Positions 18,042 to 27,807 of a stretch of 64,000 nt of DNA are shown one piece after another (positions within the stretch are counted from its first letter, which is position 1; every line of letters begins with the position of its first letter). The notes beneath the pieces were generated by a model. It was not told where the DNA came from. It ran no database searches and was given only the letters and a program-made list of their open reading frames with translations. Both the position numbers and the translations under genes were made by a program. Source of the DNA: Sphingobacteriales bacterium (GTDB lineage: Bacteria > Bacteroidota > Bacteroidia > Chitinophagales > JADJOU01); NCBI GenBank assembly GCA_021297855.1, contig JAJTHM010000030.1, positions 1-64,000 of the forward strand, given 5' to 3'.

Positions 18042-19127
18042 CTATAAAAATTTATCGAGTTTATCGCGTTTTAAATCGGTAGTAAAATTCTTAACATCTT
18101 GCTCCTTATCCAATGCCAATATCATTAGTGCGTCATTGGTATCGACTATGCACATGCCTTCAAGACCTTGGATGATAACCAACTTGCCTTTTGGTGCTAG
18201 AATTAGGTTATTGCTTGCATCGTATATTTTCACCAATTTACTTGTGGTGGCGTTTCCTAAATAGTCCTTCTCAAGACCATCATAAATAGATGACCAAGAA
18301 CCGAGGTCTGACCATTCAAAATCAGCGGGAATCACATAGACTTCATCAGCCTTTTCCATCAAACCATAGTCAATAGATATATTGCTAAACTGACTATAGA
18401 CATTATTCATGGAAATGGATTCTTTGACTGTATTGAGGTCTTCCCATATACTTTGTATGAGCTCACCCATCTCAGGTAGGTTTTTTTCAAAACTCTTCAT
18501 AAAGGTCTGCACATTCCAAACGAAAATACCTGCATTCCATAGAAAATCACCTGACTTTAAAAAAGTCTTGGCCAAATCTGTATTTGGTTTTTCAGTAAAG
18601 GTTTTTACTTTTTTAAACAGATTTCCATCATCTTCGACATATTGTATATACCCATAGCCTGTCGCAGGTTTATTCGGTTTAATCCCTATAGTCACCAAGG
18701 CAGCCTTGCGGTCTACAAAATTAAACGAGTTTTCGACGATGGCTTCAAATTTCTTTTCTCCTAAAATAATATGGTCTGAAGGTGCGATTAAGATATTCGC
18801 CTTAGGATTACTTTTTCCAATTTTGTAGCAAGCATAGCCGATACAAGGTGCGGTATTTTTGCGTTCCGGTTCTAGAATTAAGTTTTCGGGATTTAAGAAA
18901 TCTAATTGCTCTAAGACCAATCCATAGTACTCTGTCGTGGTCACTACATAGATATTCTCTGGAGGTACTATAGTCTTGTATCTATCAAAGGTGCTTTGAA
19001 TCAGTGTTTTGCCCGTATTTAAAACATCTAGGAACTGCTTTGGTTTGTCCACCCGACTTTGAGGCCAGAATCTACTTCCGATGCCTCCTGCCATGATGAC
19101 TACATAATTATTGCTTTGCTTTTTCAA
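18042..19127 (-). CDS. manC: Mannose-1-phosphate guanylyltransferase
   Basis: Makes GDP-mannose from GTP and mannose-1-phosphate for surface glycans. The nucleotidyltransferase signature is VIMAGGIGSRFWPQSRVDKPKQF at the N terminus; FTEKPN and GDFLWNAGIFVW are the sugar-binding motifs, and DFEWSDLGSWSSI follows. At 361 residues it lacks the phosphomannose isomerase domain of the long, bifunctional form. It heads the operon with gldA and gldF. Confidence 0.95.
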   Translation of the reverse strand: MKKQSNNYVVIMAGGIGSRFWPQSRVDKPKQFLDVLNTGKTLIQSTFDRYKTIVPPENIYVVTTTEYYGLVLEQLDFLNPENLILEPERKNTAPCIGYACYKIGKSNPKANILIAPSDHIILGEKKFEAIVENSFNFVDRKAALVTIGIKPNKPATGYGYIQYVEDDGNLFKKVKTFTEKPNTDLAKTFLKSGDFLWNAGIFVWNVQTFMKSFEKNLPEMGELIQSIWEDLNTVKESISMNNVYSQFSNISIDYGLMEKADEVYVIPADFEWSDLGSWSSIYDGLEKDYLGNATTSKLVKIYDASNNLILAPKGKLVIIQGLEGMCIVDTNDALMILALDKEQDVKNFTTDLKRDKLDKFL

Positions 19128-19156
19128 AACTCTTTCCTCCCTTCTATTTTAGAGCA

Positions 19157-19164
19157 CAAATATA
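19157..19164 (-). promoter_or_regulatory. -7 box of the manC-gldA-gldF operon
   Basis: The minus strand reads TATATTTG followed by TGC, 30 bases upstream of the manC ATG. It matches TAnnTTTG; the -33 element is not clear. Confidence 0.5.
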
Positions 19165-19212
19165 CGACAGAAAGATTATAATTTTAGAAAAAGGAATCAT
19201 AATGAAAGGTAT

Positions 19213-19245
19213 AAAAAAAAATGGAGACCAACAAGGGTCTCCATT
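19213..19245 (-). terminator. Terminator of the sorting-domain protein gene
   Basis: Inverted repeat ATGGAGACC / GGTCTCCAT with a 6-base loop (19221-19244), followed on the minus strand by a U-run encoded by A(9) at 19213-19221. It lies 25 bases after the stop codon of the gene at 19270-21189 and separates it from the manC promoter. Confidence 0.9.
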
Positions 19246-19269
19246 CTATAAATCAGATGATATTTTGAG

Positions 19270-21189
19270 TTATTGTTTGTCTACAATAATTTTCTTAATG
19301 ATTCTATCTCCTTTCGCTTCAAATTCTATGAAGTAAATACCATTTGGTGCTTTAGATAAATCAATTTGTCCATCTTTATTCGATCCAAGCTTATCAGCAG
19401 AAACTATTTTTCCTAACATATCAGTGACTCTGTAAGAATAGTTTTGGTTCATATCATTTTGAACGAACAGTTTACCATCGCGAACTGGGTTAGGGTAAAT
19501 TTGGATGTTATTTGAATTGACACTGCTTATTGACGCTCCGCAACCAGCAGCTGTAGCAGACTTCACAACGATGGTTTTTGTTACAGGAAATGCATTACAT
19601 GATCCAAAGCTAGAACTTAGGCTGACTAGCATATTACCAGCTGCTGGAAACTTATATCCAACGGGAACAGTAAGAGTCGAAAATTGTGTTGCTCCATTTT
19701 TCCAAACATATTTCCAATCTTGTTTAGATGAAGTGTTTGTAAAGGTAACGTCTTTATTTACACAAGGTGAAGCTGGATTAATGGTGAAATCCATTACGTT
19801 GGTATCCGTGATATTTATATTTACGTTTGCAGTGGCAGTCACAGAGCAGAAGGCATTGGCCACGGTCACCGTGTATACACCAGAACTAATCTTTGTTGAA
19901 GTGGCTGTTGTTGAGAAACCTTTGCTCCAAGTATAAGTTTTTGGAATGGTGCCTCCACCTGTTACAGTAACTGTGAGAGATTGATTTGTATCTACACAGC
20001 TTGTCAATGTTTTATTGGCCATTGTCGCAGACATTGAGAATGACTCAACTAGCACCTGAGCTGTTTTAGGAGTAACACCATCCGTTACGGTTACAGTATA
20101 AGTGACATTGGCAGTGCCCACTGTAGCTATAGGATTAGCTATAGTCGTAGAGCTAAGACCTGTAGCTGGTGACCAGGCATAGGTTACAGCTCCAGTATAA
20201 CCTGTGGCATATGCATTCAGTTGAACCTGAGCATCTTTACAAAGCTGCTGTACAGATTGTACTTTTGTTATACTAACGTTTGGCTCTACTACAGCAGAAA
20301 TATATGGGTATATGTACCAATTTTGTGTGTAAAACTTTTTACACGCTTCTGTAGTAATAAGATCACCACTATTCCAGAGAAATAGTCTATAAGCATTGCC
20401 CGTCGTAGGCTTTACTACATTCGAGGAGTGGGAGTATCCATAACTAGTTTGAATTGCAAATCCATCTCCATTTGTCCCACAATTGGTGCTGAAAGAAGCA
20501 ATTCCTCTCACTGCATTCTCGATATGTCCGACAAATTTAACCTTAACAAGGAATCCATTGCCTTTTGATAAGGTGGTAGACTTTCTATACATATAGGTAT
20601 CTATATCAGTGGCATTTTTGAGTATGACAGTATCTGAACTAGCTAGACGAACACCTGTAATATCTTGTTTAAATCCAGTACTTGGATTTACCCCATTATT
20701 AAATGAATCCTCATAAACAAATATATACAAGGTATCATCTTGGGTTGTATTTTTTCTATCGTAAATTAAAACTGGATTAATAGAATCGATAGTAATAGTG
20801 GCACTGTCAATATTGATGTTTCGTATAACATTAGTGTTATCCAAGAAAGATAATTGCCAAAATCCTTGGATGATCCCTACAGAATTAAATGTAGCTGGGG
20901 TTGATGGCAATCTAAGCGTATCATAGTAACTATTTGTAGGCCAGCCATAGGATCTTTCGAACATACTCATTCCATATGATTTTTGAATACTATCAAGAAC
21001 GGGATAGTCCATCATAAACTTCTCATTAGATGATCTTGGCTTTAGTTGTTTCTTATAATTCTCGTTGATAGCGAGTTTGGATTTAATTTTTTCCATATCT
21101 GAAGAAGATAAATTACTCAAAGTTGGTAATTCCTGCGAAAATACAGTCAAACTAATAAGGCTGATTGTAAAAAGTATAATTTTCTTCAT
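19270..21189 (-). CDS. Secreted PKD-like protein with type IX sorting domain
   Basis: A 639-residue protein. The signal peptide is MKKIILFTISLISLTVFSQE. The middle holds repeated Ig/PKD-like domains (for example AYATGYTGAVTYAWSPATGL). The last 80 residues are a type A sorting domain: IQIYPNPVRDGKLFV, then YSYRVTDMLGKIV, and GIYFIEFEAKGDRIIKKIIV. Such a tail directs export by the type IX secretion system and cell-surface attachment or release. The substrate or ligand is unknown. Promoter and terminator indicate a single-gene unit. Confidence 0.9.
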   Translation of the reverse strand: MKKIILFTISLISLTVFSQELPTLSNLSSSDMEKIKSKLAINENYKKQLKPRSSNEKFMMDYPVLDSIQKSYGMSMFERSYGWPTNSYYDTLRLPSTPATFNSVGIIQGFWQLSFLDNTNVIRNINIDSATITIDSINPVLIYDRKNTTQDDTLYIFVYEDSFNNGVNPSTGFKQDITGVRLASSDTVILKNATDIDTYMYRKSTTLSKGNGFLVKVKFVGHIENAVRGIASFSTNCGTNGDGFAIQTSYGYSHSSNVVKPTTGNAYRLFLWNSGDLITTEACKKFYTQNWYIYPYISAVVEPNVSITKVQSVQQLCKDAQVQLNAYATGYTGAVTYAWSPATGLSSTTIANPIATVGTANVTYTVTVTDGVTPKTAQVLVESFSMSATMANKTLTSCVDTNQSLTVTVTGGGTIPKTYTWSKGFSTTATSTKISSGVYTVTVANAFCSVTATANVNINITDTNVMDFTINPASPCVNKDVTFTNTSSKQDWKYVWKNGATQFSTLTVPVGYKFPAAGNMLVSLSSSFGSCNAFPVTKTIVVKSATAAGCGASISSVNSNNIQIYPNPVRDGKLFVQNDMNQNYSYRVTDMLGKIVSADKLGSNKDGQIDLSKAPNGIYFIEFEAKGDRIIKKIIVDKQ

Positions 21190-21218
21190 TTCTATTTATT
21201 TTTATTAAATGTAAAACG

Positions 21219-21226
21219 CAAATGTA
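21219..21226 (-). promoter_or_regulatory. -7 box of the sorting-domain protein gene
   Basis: The minus strand reads TACATTTG followed by C, 30 bases upstream of the ATG. It fits TAnnTTTG. A T-rich stretch occupies the -33 region. Confidence 0.5.
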
Positions 21227-21259
21227 AGGAAAAATGTATTAAAAAAAGAGAGATTTTAT

Positions 21260-21811
21260 TTAAATTTTGTTGCAGTTTCGACATCTTGGTTCATACTCAT
21301 TCTTTTCACCTATTAGAATGGTGCTTTCATTATGCACCAATCTATGGCTAAAGAGGCCGGGTTCGCCGCATTGCATGCACACGGCATGTACTTTATGGAC
21401 CTCATCTGCTATGGCCATCATGGCTGGCATGATACCAAAGGGTTTGCCTAAATAATCCATATCTAAACCAGCGATGATAACCCGTATGCCTTTGGCAGCC
21501 AATTTATTGCAAACCTCTGGAAGATTTTCATCGAAAAACTGCGCTTCATCGATGCCAATGACATCCTTATCCACCCCCAGCAGTAAAATAGACTCAGAGT
21601 TGGAAACGGCCAACGAAGGAATTTTCTGATTGGAGTGGGAGACGACCTCACTCTCGCTATAGCGCGTATCCAGTATCGGCTTGAAAATCTCTACCTGCTT
21701 TTTAGCAATGATCGCTCTGTTCAGTCGACGTATCAATTCCTCTGTTTTTCCAGAAAACATGGAACCACAAATTACTTCTATTCTTCCATGAAAATTTCCG
21801 TTTCTTTGCAC
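21260..21811 (-). CDS. tdk: Thymidine kinase
   Basis: A type II thymidine kinase of 183 residues that salvages thymidine to dTMP. The P-loop GSMFSGKT lies near residue 17, the DE motif is in IGIDEAQFF, and a lasso/zinc site has four cysteines (CMQCG and CRNC). The frame begins with GTG (21809-21811); the next in-frame ATG falls inside the P-loop and cannot be used. It is divergent from the acidic protein at 21855. Confidence 0.95.
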   Translation of the reverse strand: MQRNGNFHGRIEVICGSMFSGKTEELIRRLNRAIIAKKQVEIFKPILDTRYSESEVVSHSNQKIPSLAVSNSESILLLGVDKDVIGIDEAQFFDENLPEVCNKLAAKGIRVIIAGLDMDYLGKPFGIMPAMMAIADEVHKVHAVCMQCGEPGLFSHRLVHNESTILIGEKNEYEPRCRNCNKI

Positions 21812-21854
21812 TAGAGGACTATTTTAGAGCAATAATACAATAAAAATTCAATTT

Positions 21855-22844
21855 ATGACAAAGAATTCTGAGATCGCAATCGATGATTTGATAAAAAGAA
21901 TTTATAAATCATATGTAGAAATCAAGGTGGGGGAATTTCGCGAAATAGACCGCGATATGTTACTGAATGATATAGGACTATTGTATACTAGTATAAAAGA
22001 TTTATACCCTTCCAACCAACTGCCTGCAATTGAGTTTGATCTTATTCAGAAAAAATTAAATACTAAGATTCCTGAACATGAGGATGAAATCCACCCTGAA
22101 CCGAAACAAGAGGAACAAAGGGTAGAGAGAAATCAAGAAGACACCCCAGAAATAGAGAGAGTGATACCTATGGAGCTTATGCAGAGTCCTATAGAGGTAA
22201 AAATATCAGAAGGGACTCCGAGCCCTGAAGAAGAAATACAAAAGGAAGATGAAATAACGACCATGGACTTGTCGATGTTTGAAGACGCAGAGCAGCTGGA
22301 GTCTCCCAGCTTGGAAGCTTCTAATTTAATCGACAAAAAATCGGACAATACGACAAGTCCTATTTTACAAGGTTTTCAAACAGAAACTAAAGAAGTAAAT
22401 GGAAAGCTTCTAAACTATCAGGACATACCGACAGTGGTAGAAAAGGCTGCTGAAGTATTGGTTACCAAGGTAGAAGAAGTTCAATCGGCGCCCAAAAAGG
22501 CGTTGGAAGAGGAATCGCCTATTGTCCAAACCTTGAACCATGAAAATGATAGAAAAAGCAAGAGCGATATCATGGATTTTTTGCATCATGATGATAAAAA
22601 AACAGCCAAGGATATATACAGTTTTTTAGATTTAAATACTCGTATTGGACTGATCGAGTTATTCTTTAAAGGCAATTCCCTAGAGCTCACTGAGTGCCTA
22701 GTTTGGCTCAATAAACTGGACACCAAAGAGGCGTGTGTCAAAGTGATTGACAAATTCGCAGCCAAATTTGATGTAGGGACTGACGATGAAATCTATAAAC
22801 AATTCCTCTCCTTAGTAGATCGCAAGTTAGATTATCAAAAATGA
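21855..22844 (+). CDS. Acidic protein of unknown function
   Basis: A 329-residue protein I do not recognise. The first 75 residues look folded (alpha-helical, LIKRIYKSYVEIKVGEF). Residues 75-250 are rich in E, P, S and K and look disordered. The last 75 residues are compact again (DIYSFLDLNTRIGLIELFF and later WLNKLDTKEACVKVI). There is no signal peptide or membrane segment, so it is probably cytosolic and perhaps a scaffold. Its stop is 2 bases from the convergent trxB stop. Confidence 0.7.
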   Translation: MTKNSEIAIDDLIKRIYKSYVEIKVGEFREIDRDMLLNDIGLLYTSIKDLYPSNQLPAIEFDLIQKKLNTKIPEHEDEIHPEPKQEEQRVERNQEDTPEIERVIPMELMQSPIEVKISEGTPSPEEEIQKEDEITTMDLSMFEDAEQLESPSLEASNLIDKKSDNTTSPILQGFQTETKEVNGKLLNYQDIPTVVEKAAEVLVTKVEEVQSAPKKALEEESPIVQTLNHENDRKSKSDIMDFLHHDDKKTAKDIYSFLDLNTRIGLIELFFKGNSLELTECLVWLNKLDTKEACVKVIDKFAAKFDVGTDDEIYKQFLSLVDRKLDYQK

Positions 22845-22846
22845 GC

Positions 22847-23779
22847 TTAATGCTGGTTCGCTAGGTAGCGCTCCGCTTCTAGGGCGGCCATACAACCCGT
22901 ACCAGCAGCAGTGACCGCTTGCCTGTAGTTTCTATCCATGACATCCCCACAGGCAAATACCCCTTCTACATTTGTTTTAGTGGTACCTGGAACTACTTTT
23001 ATATAACCGTCTGCATCGGTTTCGATGTATTTAGAAAAAATCTTAGACTGAGGCGTATGGCCTATAGCTACAAAAAATCCTGTGATAGGAATTTCTTGGG
23101 TAGAGCCATCTTTCGTATTCTTAATTCTTACTGCTTCCACCACTTTATCGCCGAGGATTTCATCGGTCTCCGTATTCCAATATACCTTAATATTCGGTGT
23201 TCTAAGCACTCGATCTTGCATGATTTTACTGGCTCTCATTTGATCTTTCCGAATCAGCATGTGCACTGTTGTGCAGAGTTTGGCTAGATATAATGCTTCT
23301 TCACAAGCACTATCGCCTGCGCCTACTATAGCGACCTCTTGTTTTCTATAAAAAAATCCATCGCAGACAGCGCAGGCAGAAACTCCACTGCCATTAAGTC
23401 TTTGCTCAGATGGAATACCCAGCCACTTGGCTGTAGCACCAGTAGATATTATAACCGTTTGGGCTGAAATTTCCTCTCCTTTTTCATTTTTACATATATA
23501 GGGAGGCTTACCAGAAGAAAAATCTACCTCTGTTATCAATCCTGGTTGAATATCAGCATCAAAGCGCTTGGCCTGATCATAGAGTTCCTTCATCATTTCA
23601 GGACCCTGTATCCCATTGGGATAACCAGGGAAATTTTCCACCTCATTAGTCGTCATCAACTGACCACCTGGCTCCATACCTTGATACATCAAAGGATTTA
23701 AATTGGCTCGGGAAGCGTAAATAGCTGCTGTATAACCCGCAGGTCCTGAACCTATAATTAAGCATTCTGTCTCTTTCAT
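22847..23779 (-). CDS. trxB: Thioredoxin reductase
   Basis: A 310-residue FAD/NADPH enzyme that reduces thioredoxin. GSGPAGYTAAIYASR binds FAD near the N terminus. The redox pair is CAVC in SACAVCDGFFY, the NADPH loop is VGAGDSACEEALYL, and the second FAD motif is GVFACGDV near the C terminus. The length is standard. It is transcribed alone, convergent with the acidic protein gene. Confidence 0.96.
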   Translation of the reverse strand: MKETECLIIGSGPAGYTAAIYASRANLNPLMYQGMEPGGQLMTTNEVENFPGYPNGIQGPEMMKELYDQAKRFDADIQPGLITEVDFSSGKPPYICKNEKGEEISAQTVIISTGATAKWLGIPSEQRLNGSGVSACAVCDGFFYRKQEVAIVGAGDSACEEALYLAKLCTTVHMLIRKDQMRASKIMQDRVLRTPNIKVYWNTETDEILGDKVVEAVRIKNTKDGSTQEIPITGFFVAIGHTPQSKIFSKYIETDADGYIKVVPGTTKTNVEGVFACGDVMDRNYRQAVTAAGTGCMAALEAERYLANQH

Positions 23780-23875
23780 GTTTCGATGTTTTATCGTTTA
23801 AAATCCAATTTCTGAACAAATAAGGGACGAAATTAGTTCGAAATTAATTATTTTTACGATTAGTTACAAACAGCT

Positions 23876-24382
23876 ATGTTGAAAAATCCCGTTATTGGAA
23901 ACCGTGTCAAATGGACAAATCAGCCATGGAAAGGAGTAATCAAGGAAGTGAAAGGCCAAAGAGCACTCATTGCTTTAGAGGATGGGTTTGAGGAATGGGA
24001 ACTCCTCTCTAAACTAGTTTCCGACAATCAAAACCTAGATCTGATAGATATTTATGACAGTAAGAATGAATTGCGATATATAGAAGTAAGACCAATCAAA
24101 CAGTCTGAAATTGATCTTCACATTGAGAATCTGTTCGTTGAATGGAAAACCATACCAAAAGAAAAAATTCTTGAACGCCAACTTCAAGCCTTTCAAGAAG
24201 AATTTCAGATATGCCTTAAAAATGCAACGGATGAATTGATCGTGATTCATGGAAAAGGCAGTGGGATATTGAAGAAGCATATAATAGACCTGCTGCATGC
24301 GCATATGCATATATCGTTCGAAGATATGCATGAAGGAAGATATAAACAATCTGCTATAAAGATATATTTCGATAGACCTTGA
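23876..24382 (+). CDS. Smr-domain protein
   Basis: A 168-residue protein. The N-terminal part (residues 5-45) resembles a KOW/SH3-like strand set, and the C-terminal 85 residues form a small MutS-related domain: DLHIENL, then LIVIHGKGSGILKKHI with the catalytic-type HGKG loop. Smr domains bind or nick nucleic acid, and stand-alone ones in Bacteroidota resemble the DUF2027 family. The partner is unknown. The 95-base region upstream is divergent from trxB. Confidence 0.78.
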   Translation: MLKNPVIGNRVKWTNQPWKGVIKEVKGQRALIALEDGFEEWELLSKLVSDNQNLDLIDIYDSKNELRYIEVRPIKQSEIDLHIENLFVEWKTIPKEKILERQLQAFQEEFQICLKNATDELIVIHGKGSGILKKHIIDLLHAHMHISFEDMHEGRYKQSAIKIYFDRP

Positions 24383-24456
24383 TCAATTCGGTTATTTTTG
24401 AGCTCATTTTAATAGAAATCAAAGTATCATAGAATCCTATTCAAGAAGAAATTGAC

Positions 24457-25494
24457 ATGAAAAAAAATCTACCTTTAGTGCTTGTTGTGATAGCCTTAGT
24501 TGCAGTTTTAGCCTACCTCAAGTATAACAAATCCAAAACTAATTTTGAGGAAATTGAATTTCATATAGCGGATGTCAATGAAATAGGTAGTATAATCATT
24601 TCAGATAAACAAGGAAATAAGTCTGTGCTCAGAAAGGCGGATACAAAATGGTTGGTCAATGATAGTTTCTTTGCCGAAAAGGCCAAAATGGTGATTCTGC
24701 TGCAAACTATCAATAAGCTTCAAATAGAAATGCCCATAGGCGACTCTATGCGTAAAATGGCCATACAGGACTTGAGAACCCTTGGTCGAGAGATAACTAT
24801 CAATAATAAGGATGGCGATGAAATAAAGACCTTTTATGTAGGCAGCCAAATGGGAGCAGGCAATGTGATGATACTGAAAGAGAATGGCATTGTGGCTACT
24901 GATCCCTTTATTGTTAAGATTCCAGGAATAAAAGCCACGGATTTGAAGCACCGCTTTCCTGCCAACCCTAATGCATGGTATACCACAGAAGTCTTTTCTA
25001 CGTCAATAGATAAAATTAAATCCATTACAGTCAATTTTCATGAGCGTCCTCAAAATTCTTTTCGTTTGACCAAAGATGAAGATCTAATCAAAATTGACCC
25101 ATTAGTAGATTCAATGAAAATAAATAAATCTTTGAATAAAGAGCATGTGATCCAATTTCTATTGGAATTTGAGTCTAAACATTTCGAAGGAAAAATAAAA
25201 AATGACAGCGTCATAAGCTATATTAAAGCTTCTAAACCTGCTTATACCATAGAACTTGAGGATATGCTCCAGGAAAAACGTTATATTAAGCTATTCAAAA
25301 TGCCTTCTAGTTTCAATGGCGTGGACCTAGGAAGCCCAGCTGTAGATGCCATGGGTAAAAGGCTCCCATTCAACTTAGATAAATATTGGGCGTATTCCTC
25401 CTACAGCAAAGATTTTGCTATTGCTCAATATTACGTATTCGGACCAATTCTGGTGCCGTACAACTATTTTTTCGAAGATAAAAGTAAAAATTAG
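24457..25494 (+). CDS. DUF4340 domain-containing protein
   Basis: A 345-residue protein anchored by one N-terminal hydrophobic segment (LPLVLVVIALVAVLAYL). The periplasmic part has repeated motifs of the DUF4340 type: VLRKADTKWLVND, ITINNKDGDEIKTFYVG, and later AWYTTEVFSTSIDKIKSITV. In many bacteria these proteins accompany gliding-type ABC permeases (GldG relatives); here the nearest gld genes are several kilobases away. Function unknown. Confidence 0.7.
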   Translation: MKKNLPLVLVVIALVAVLAYLKYNKSKTNFEEIEFHIADVNEIGSIIISDKQGNKSVLRKADTKWLVNDSFFAEKAKMVILLQTINKLQIEMPIGDSMRKMAIQDLRTLGREITINNKDGDEIKTFYVGSQMGAGNVMILKENGIVATDPFIVKIPGIKATDLKHRFPANPNAWYTTEVFSTSIDKIKSITVNFHERPQNSFRLTKDEDLIKIDPLVDSMKINKSLNKEHVIQFLLEFESKHFEGKIKNDSVISYIKASKPAYTIELEDMLQEKRYIKLFKMPSSFNGVDLGSPAVDAMGKRLPFNLDKYWAYSSYSKDFAIAQYYVFGPILVPYNYFFEDKSKN

Positions 25495-25536
25495 CCTGAT
25501 ATACGCTTTTAAACTAGCGCCATTTTCTTATCTCTT

Positions 25537-26460
25537 TTACATGACAAGGGGTTTCATATAGATAATGTTATCCGATTCCATAGATCGCTTATCGACATAT
25601 TCATGGGTGTTTGATATCAATACTTGAGGCTCGCCAGCTTCATCGATCAAATGCGCTAGATATCCCAACCTCTTTAAAAAGTTGTCCGCCAATCGATGAT
25701 TGTCATTGCCTCTATTGGATTGACTAAACTCCATAATGATCGTAGGTGAATTTGTAAGTAAATAATTTGATAGGCCTCGTAAAACAGTATCTTCAGCGCC
25801 TTCTACATCTATCTTAATCACTTCTGGCAAGGCTACTTCTTCTTCTATAAAACTATCTCCTCGTTTTCCATCTATTCTATGAACTTTAACTGATGCTTTT
25901 TTGAACCATGCCTCTTGCTCATATTGATTCCTCACTAACGTATTGTACTCTGAATACAAAGTTGGAAACTCATAGAAAATAGTAGGCTCATCGTTATCAT
26001 TAAATGCAATATTGAATGCAGCTATGTTTTCTTTATCCTTTGTATTTTCATGAAGAATTTGAAAAGATTTGGAGGCTGCTTCTATAGAATAAACCTTGCC
26101 TTTTTCTGCTATATATGCAGCTAAAAGTGAATAAAATCCATAATGTGCCCCAATATCCATAAATACCGAACGGCTATGCAGATGGTTGATTAAATATCTT
26201 GTCAATCGGATCTCGGAATTATGTGTCTTGCCACCTGAGAGAAATATATCGACAGAAGCTGGAAGAGATATAAGCATGAATTGATTCCAAAAAACAGGGG
26301 TATTCGCATCAAAATGAAAATTGCCCAATTTGACAATTAGTTTCGAAAAAACTATGCCTAAAACATACTTGACTGGATTCCTCAAAAATCGACTGAATTT
26401 AGAGGTAGTAGCAAAAGCTTCTACCTTCTCCAATTGCCTTAATAATTCTTTTTGATTCAT
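25537..26460 (-). CDS. FkbM-family methyltransferase
   Basis: A 307-residue SAM methyltransferase. The SAM loop is VFMDIGAHYGFYSLLAA, followed by the acidic YSIEAA, and the family signature EVIKIDVEGAEDTVLRGL is near residue 225. FkbM enzymes O-methylate sugars or polyketides; the acceptor here is unknown, though surface glycans are plausible. It follows mtaB by 24 bases in a run of minus-strand genes. Confidence 0.88.
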   Translation of the reverse strand: MNQKELLRQLEKVEAFATTSKFSRFLRNPVKYVLGIVFSKLIVKLGNFHFDANTPVFWNQFMLISLPASVDIFLSGGKTHNSEIRLTRYLINHLHSRSVFMDIGAHYGFYSLLAAYIAEKGKVYSIEAASKSFQILHENTKDKENIAAFNIAFNDNDEPTIFYEFPTLYSEYNTLVRNQYEQEAWFKKASVKVHRIDGKRGDSFIEEEVALPEVIKIDVEGAEDTVLRGLSNYLLTNSPTIIMEFSQSNRGNDNHRLADNFLKRLGYLAHLIDEAGEPQVLISNTHEYVDKRSMESDNIIYMKPLVM

Positions 26461-26484
26461 TCAATCAATAATGTCAACAGATAA

Positions 26485-27807
26485 TTACTCTACAAATTGA
26501 CCCTCTACGAACAAAAAAGGATTCAAACGATCTAGCTGAAAATTAACTATTTTACCTACTTTAGTTTCATCAAATTTTGTCCGCACACGAATATAATTTG
26601 AGGTATACCCATTCATAAAACCATTATCATCTTCATGTTCAAAAACTACTGGATAGACTCTACCTATATGCTCCTGATAGTATTGACGCTTCAATTTATC
26701 TGATAAAATACGGAGGCGCTTATTGCGGTCTCGACGCACTTCTATCGGCACATAGGAATCGGACTTGACCGCTCTGGTGTTCGCTCTCTCAGAATAAGTA
26801 AATACATGTAAATAAGAAACTGGTAAGGATTGAACAAAGGCATAGCTTTCTTCGAAATGCGCATCCGTCTCTTCAGGATACCCTACAATCACATCGACCC
26901 CTATGCATGCATGTGGAATTTTATTCTTGATATAGGTGACTTTCTCTCGATAAAATGCACTGTCGTATTTGCGCTGCATACTCTCTAGCATCGCATCGGA
27001 TCCACTCTGCAGGGGTATATGAAAATGGGGCATAAAAACATTGCTGCTCGCTACCATATCAATAATATCCTCGGTTAATAAATTCGGCTCAATAGAAGAA
27101 ACCCTCACCCGCAAACCCGTTCCCTTATATACATTTTCAATAGCCAATAGGAGATCAAAGAAAGTCTCTTCGGTTCTTTTCCTTCCATCCGATGTTTTCC
27201 CATAATCTCCGGTATTCACACCAGTTAATACAATCTCTTGCACCCCCGTTTGAACAGCCCGTTCGAATACCTGCATAGTCTCTTCGATAGACTGACTGCG
27301 ACTTCTGCCTCTCGCCAATGGTATAGTGCAGAAGGTGCAAAAATAATCACAACCATCCTGCACTTTGAGAAATGTTCGAGTTCTATCGCCACTAGAATAG
27401 GATGGCACAAACTCGTTGACTTCTTTAATATCCTCCGCTTTTACCTTGCTTTCTGCATGGTCTATGGTTTGAATATGCTTTAGCAAATTAAACTTCTCCG
27501 TAGCCCCTAGGACCATATCTACGCCCTCTATATCGGCTATTTCCTGAGGTTTTAGCTGCGCATAGCAGCCAATGATAATCACCTTGGATTCGGGAGAAGT
27601 GCGCTTGATCTTCCGGACGATATAGCGGCATTCTTTATCAGCATTTTCAGTGACGGAGCAGGTATTGACTACATAGACGTCTGCTTGTTCGTCCATATCT
27701 ACACGCTGATAGCCTGCATCCTCTGCCTGATTGGCAAGGCTGGATGTTTCTGAAAAATTCAGTTTACAACCTAAGGTATGAAAAGCTATTTTTTGTTGCG
27801 TACTCAT
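26485..27807 (-). CDS. mtaB: tRNA t6A37 methylthiotransferase MtaB
   Basis: A 440-residue radical-SAM enzyme that converts t6A37 to ms2t6A37 in tRNA. The N-terminal UPF0004 domain has LGCKLNFSET, NTCSVTENAD and IIGCYAQL with its three cysteines. The radical-SAM cluster is CDYFCTFC. A C-terminal TRAM-like domain follows. LGCKLN together with no extra domains points to MtaB rather than RimO or MiaB. Its ATG abuts the TAA of the membrane-protein gene upstream. Confidence 0.94.
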   Translation of the reverse strand: MSTQQKIAFHTLGCKLNFSETSSLANQAEDAGYQRVDMDEQADVYVVNTCSVTENADKECRYIVRKIKRTSPESKVIIIGCYAQLKPQEIADIEGVDMVLGATEKFNLLKHIQTIDHAESKVKAEDIKEVNEFVPSYSSGDRTRTFLKVQDGCDYFCTFCTIPLARGRSRSQSIEETMQVFERAVQTGVQEIVLTGVNTGDYGKTSDGRKRTEETFFDLLLAIENVYKGTGLRVRVSSIEPNLLTEDIIDMVASSNVFMPHFHIPLQSGSDAMLESMQRKYDSAFYREKVTYIKNKIPHACIGVDVIVGYPEETDAHFEESYAFVQSLPVSYLHVFTYSERANTRAVKSDSYVPIEVRRDRNKRLRILSDKLKRQYYQEHIGRVYPVVFEHEDDNGFMNGYTSNYIRVRTKFDETKVGKIVNFQLDRLNPFLFVEGQFVE

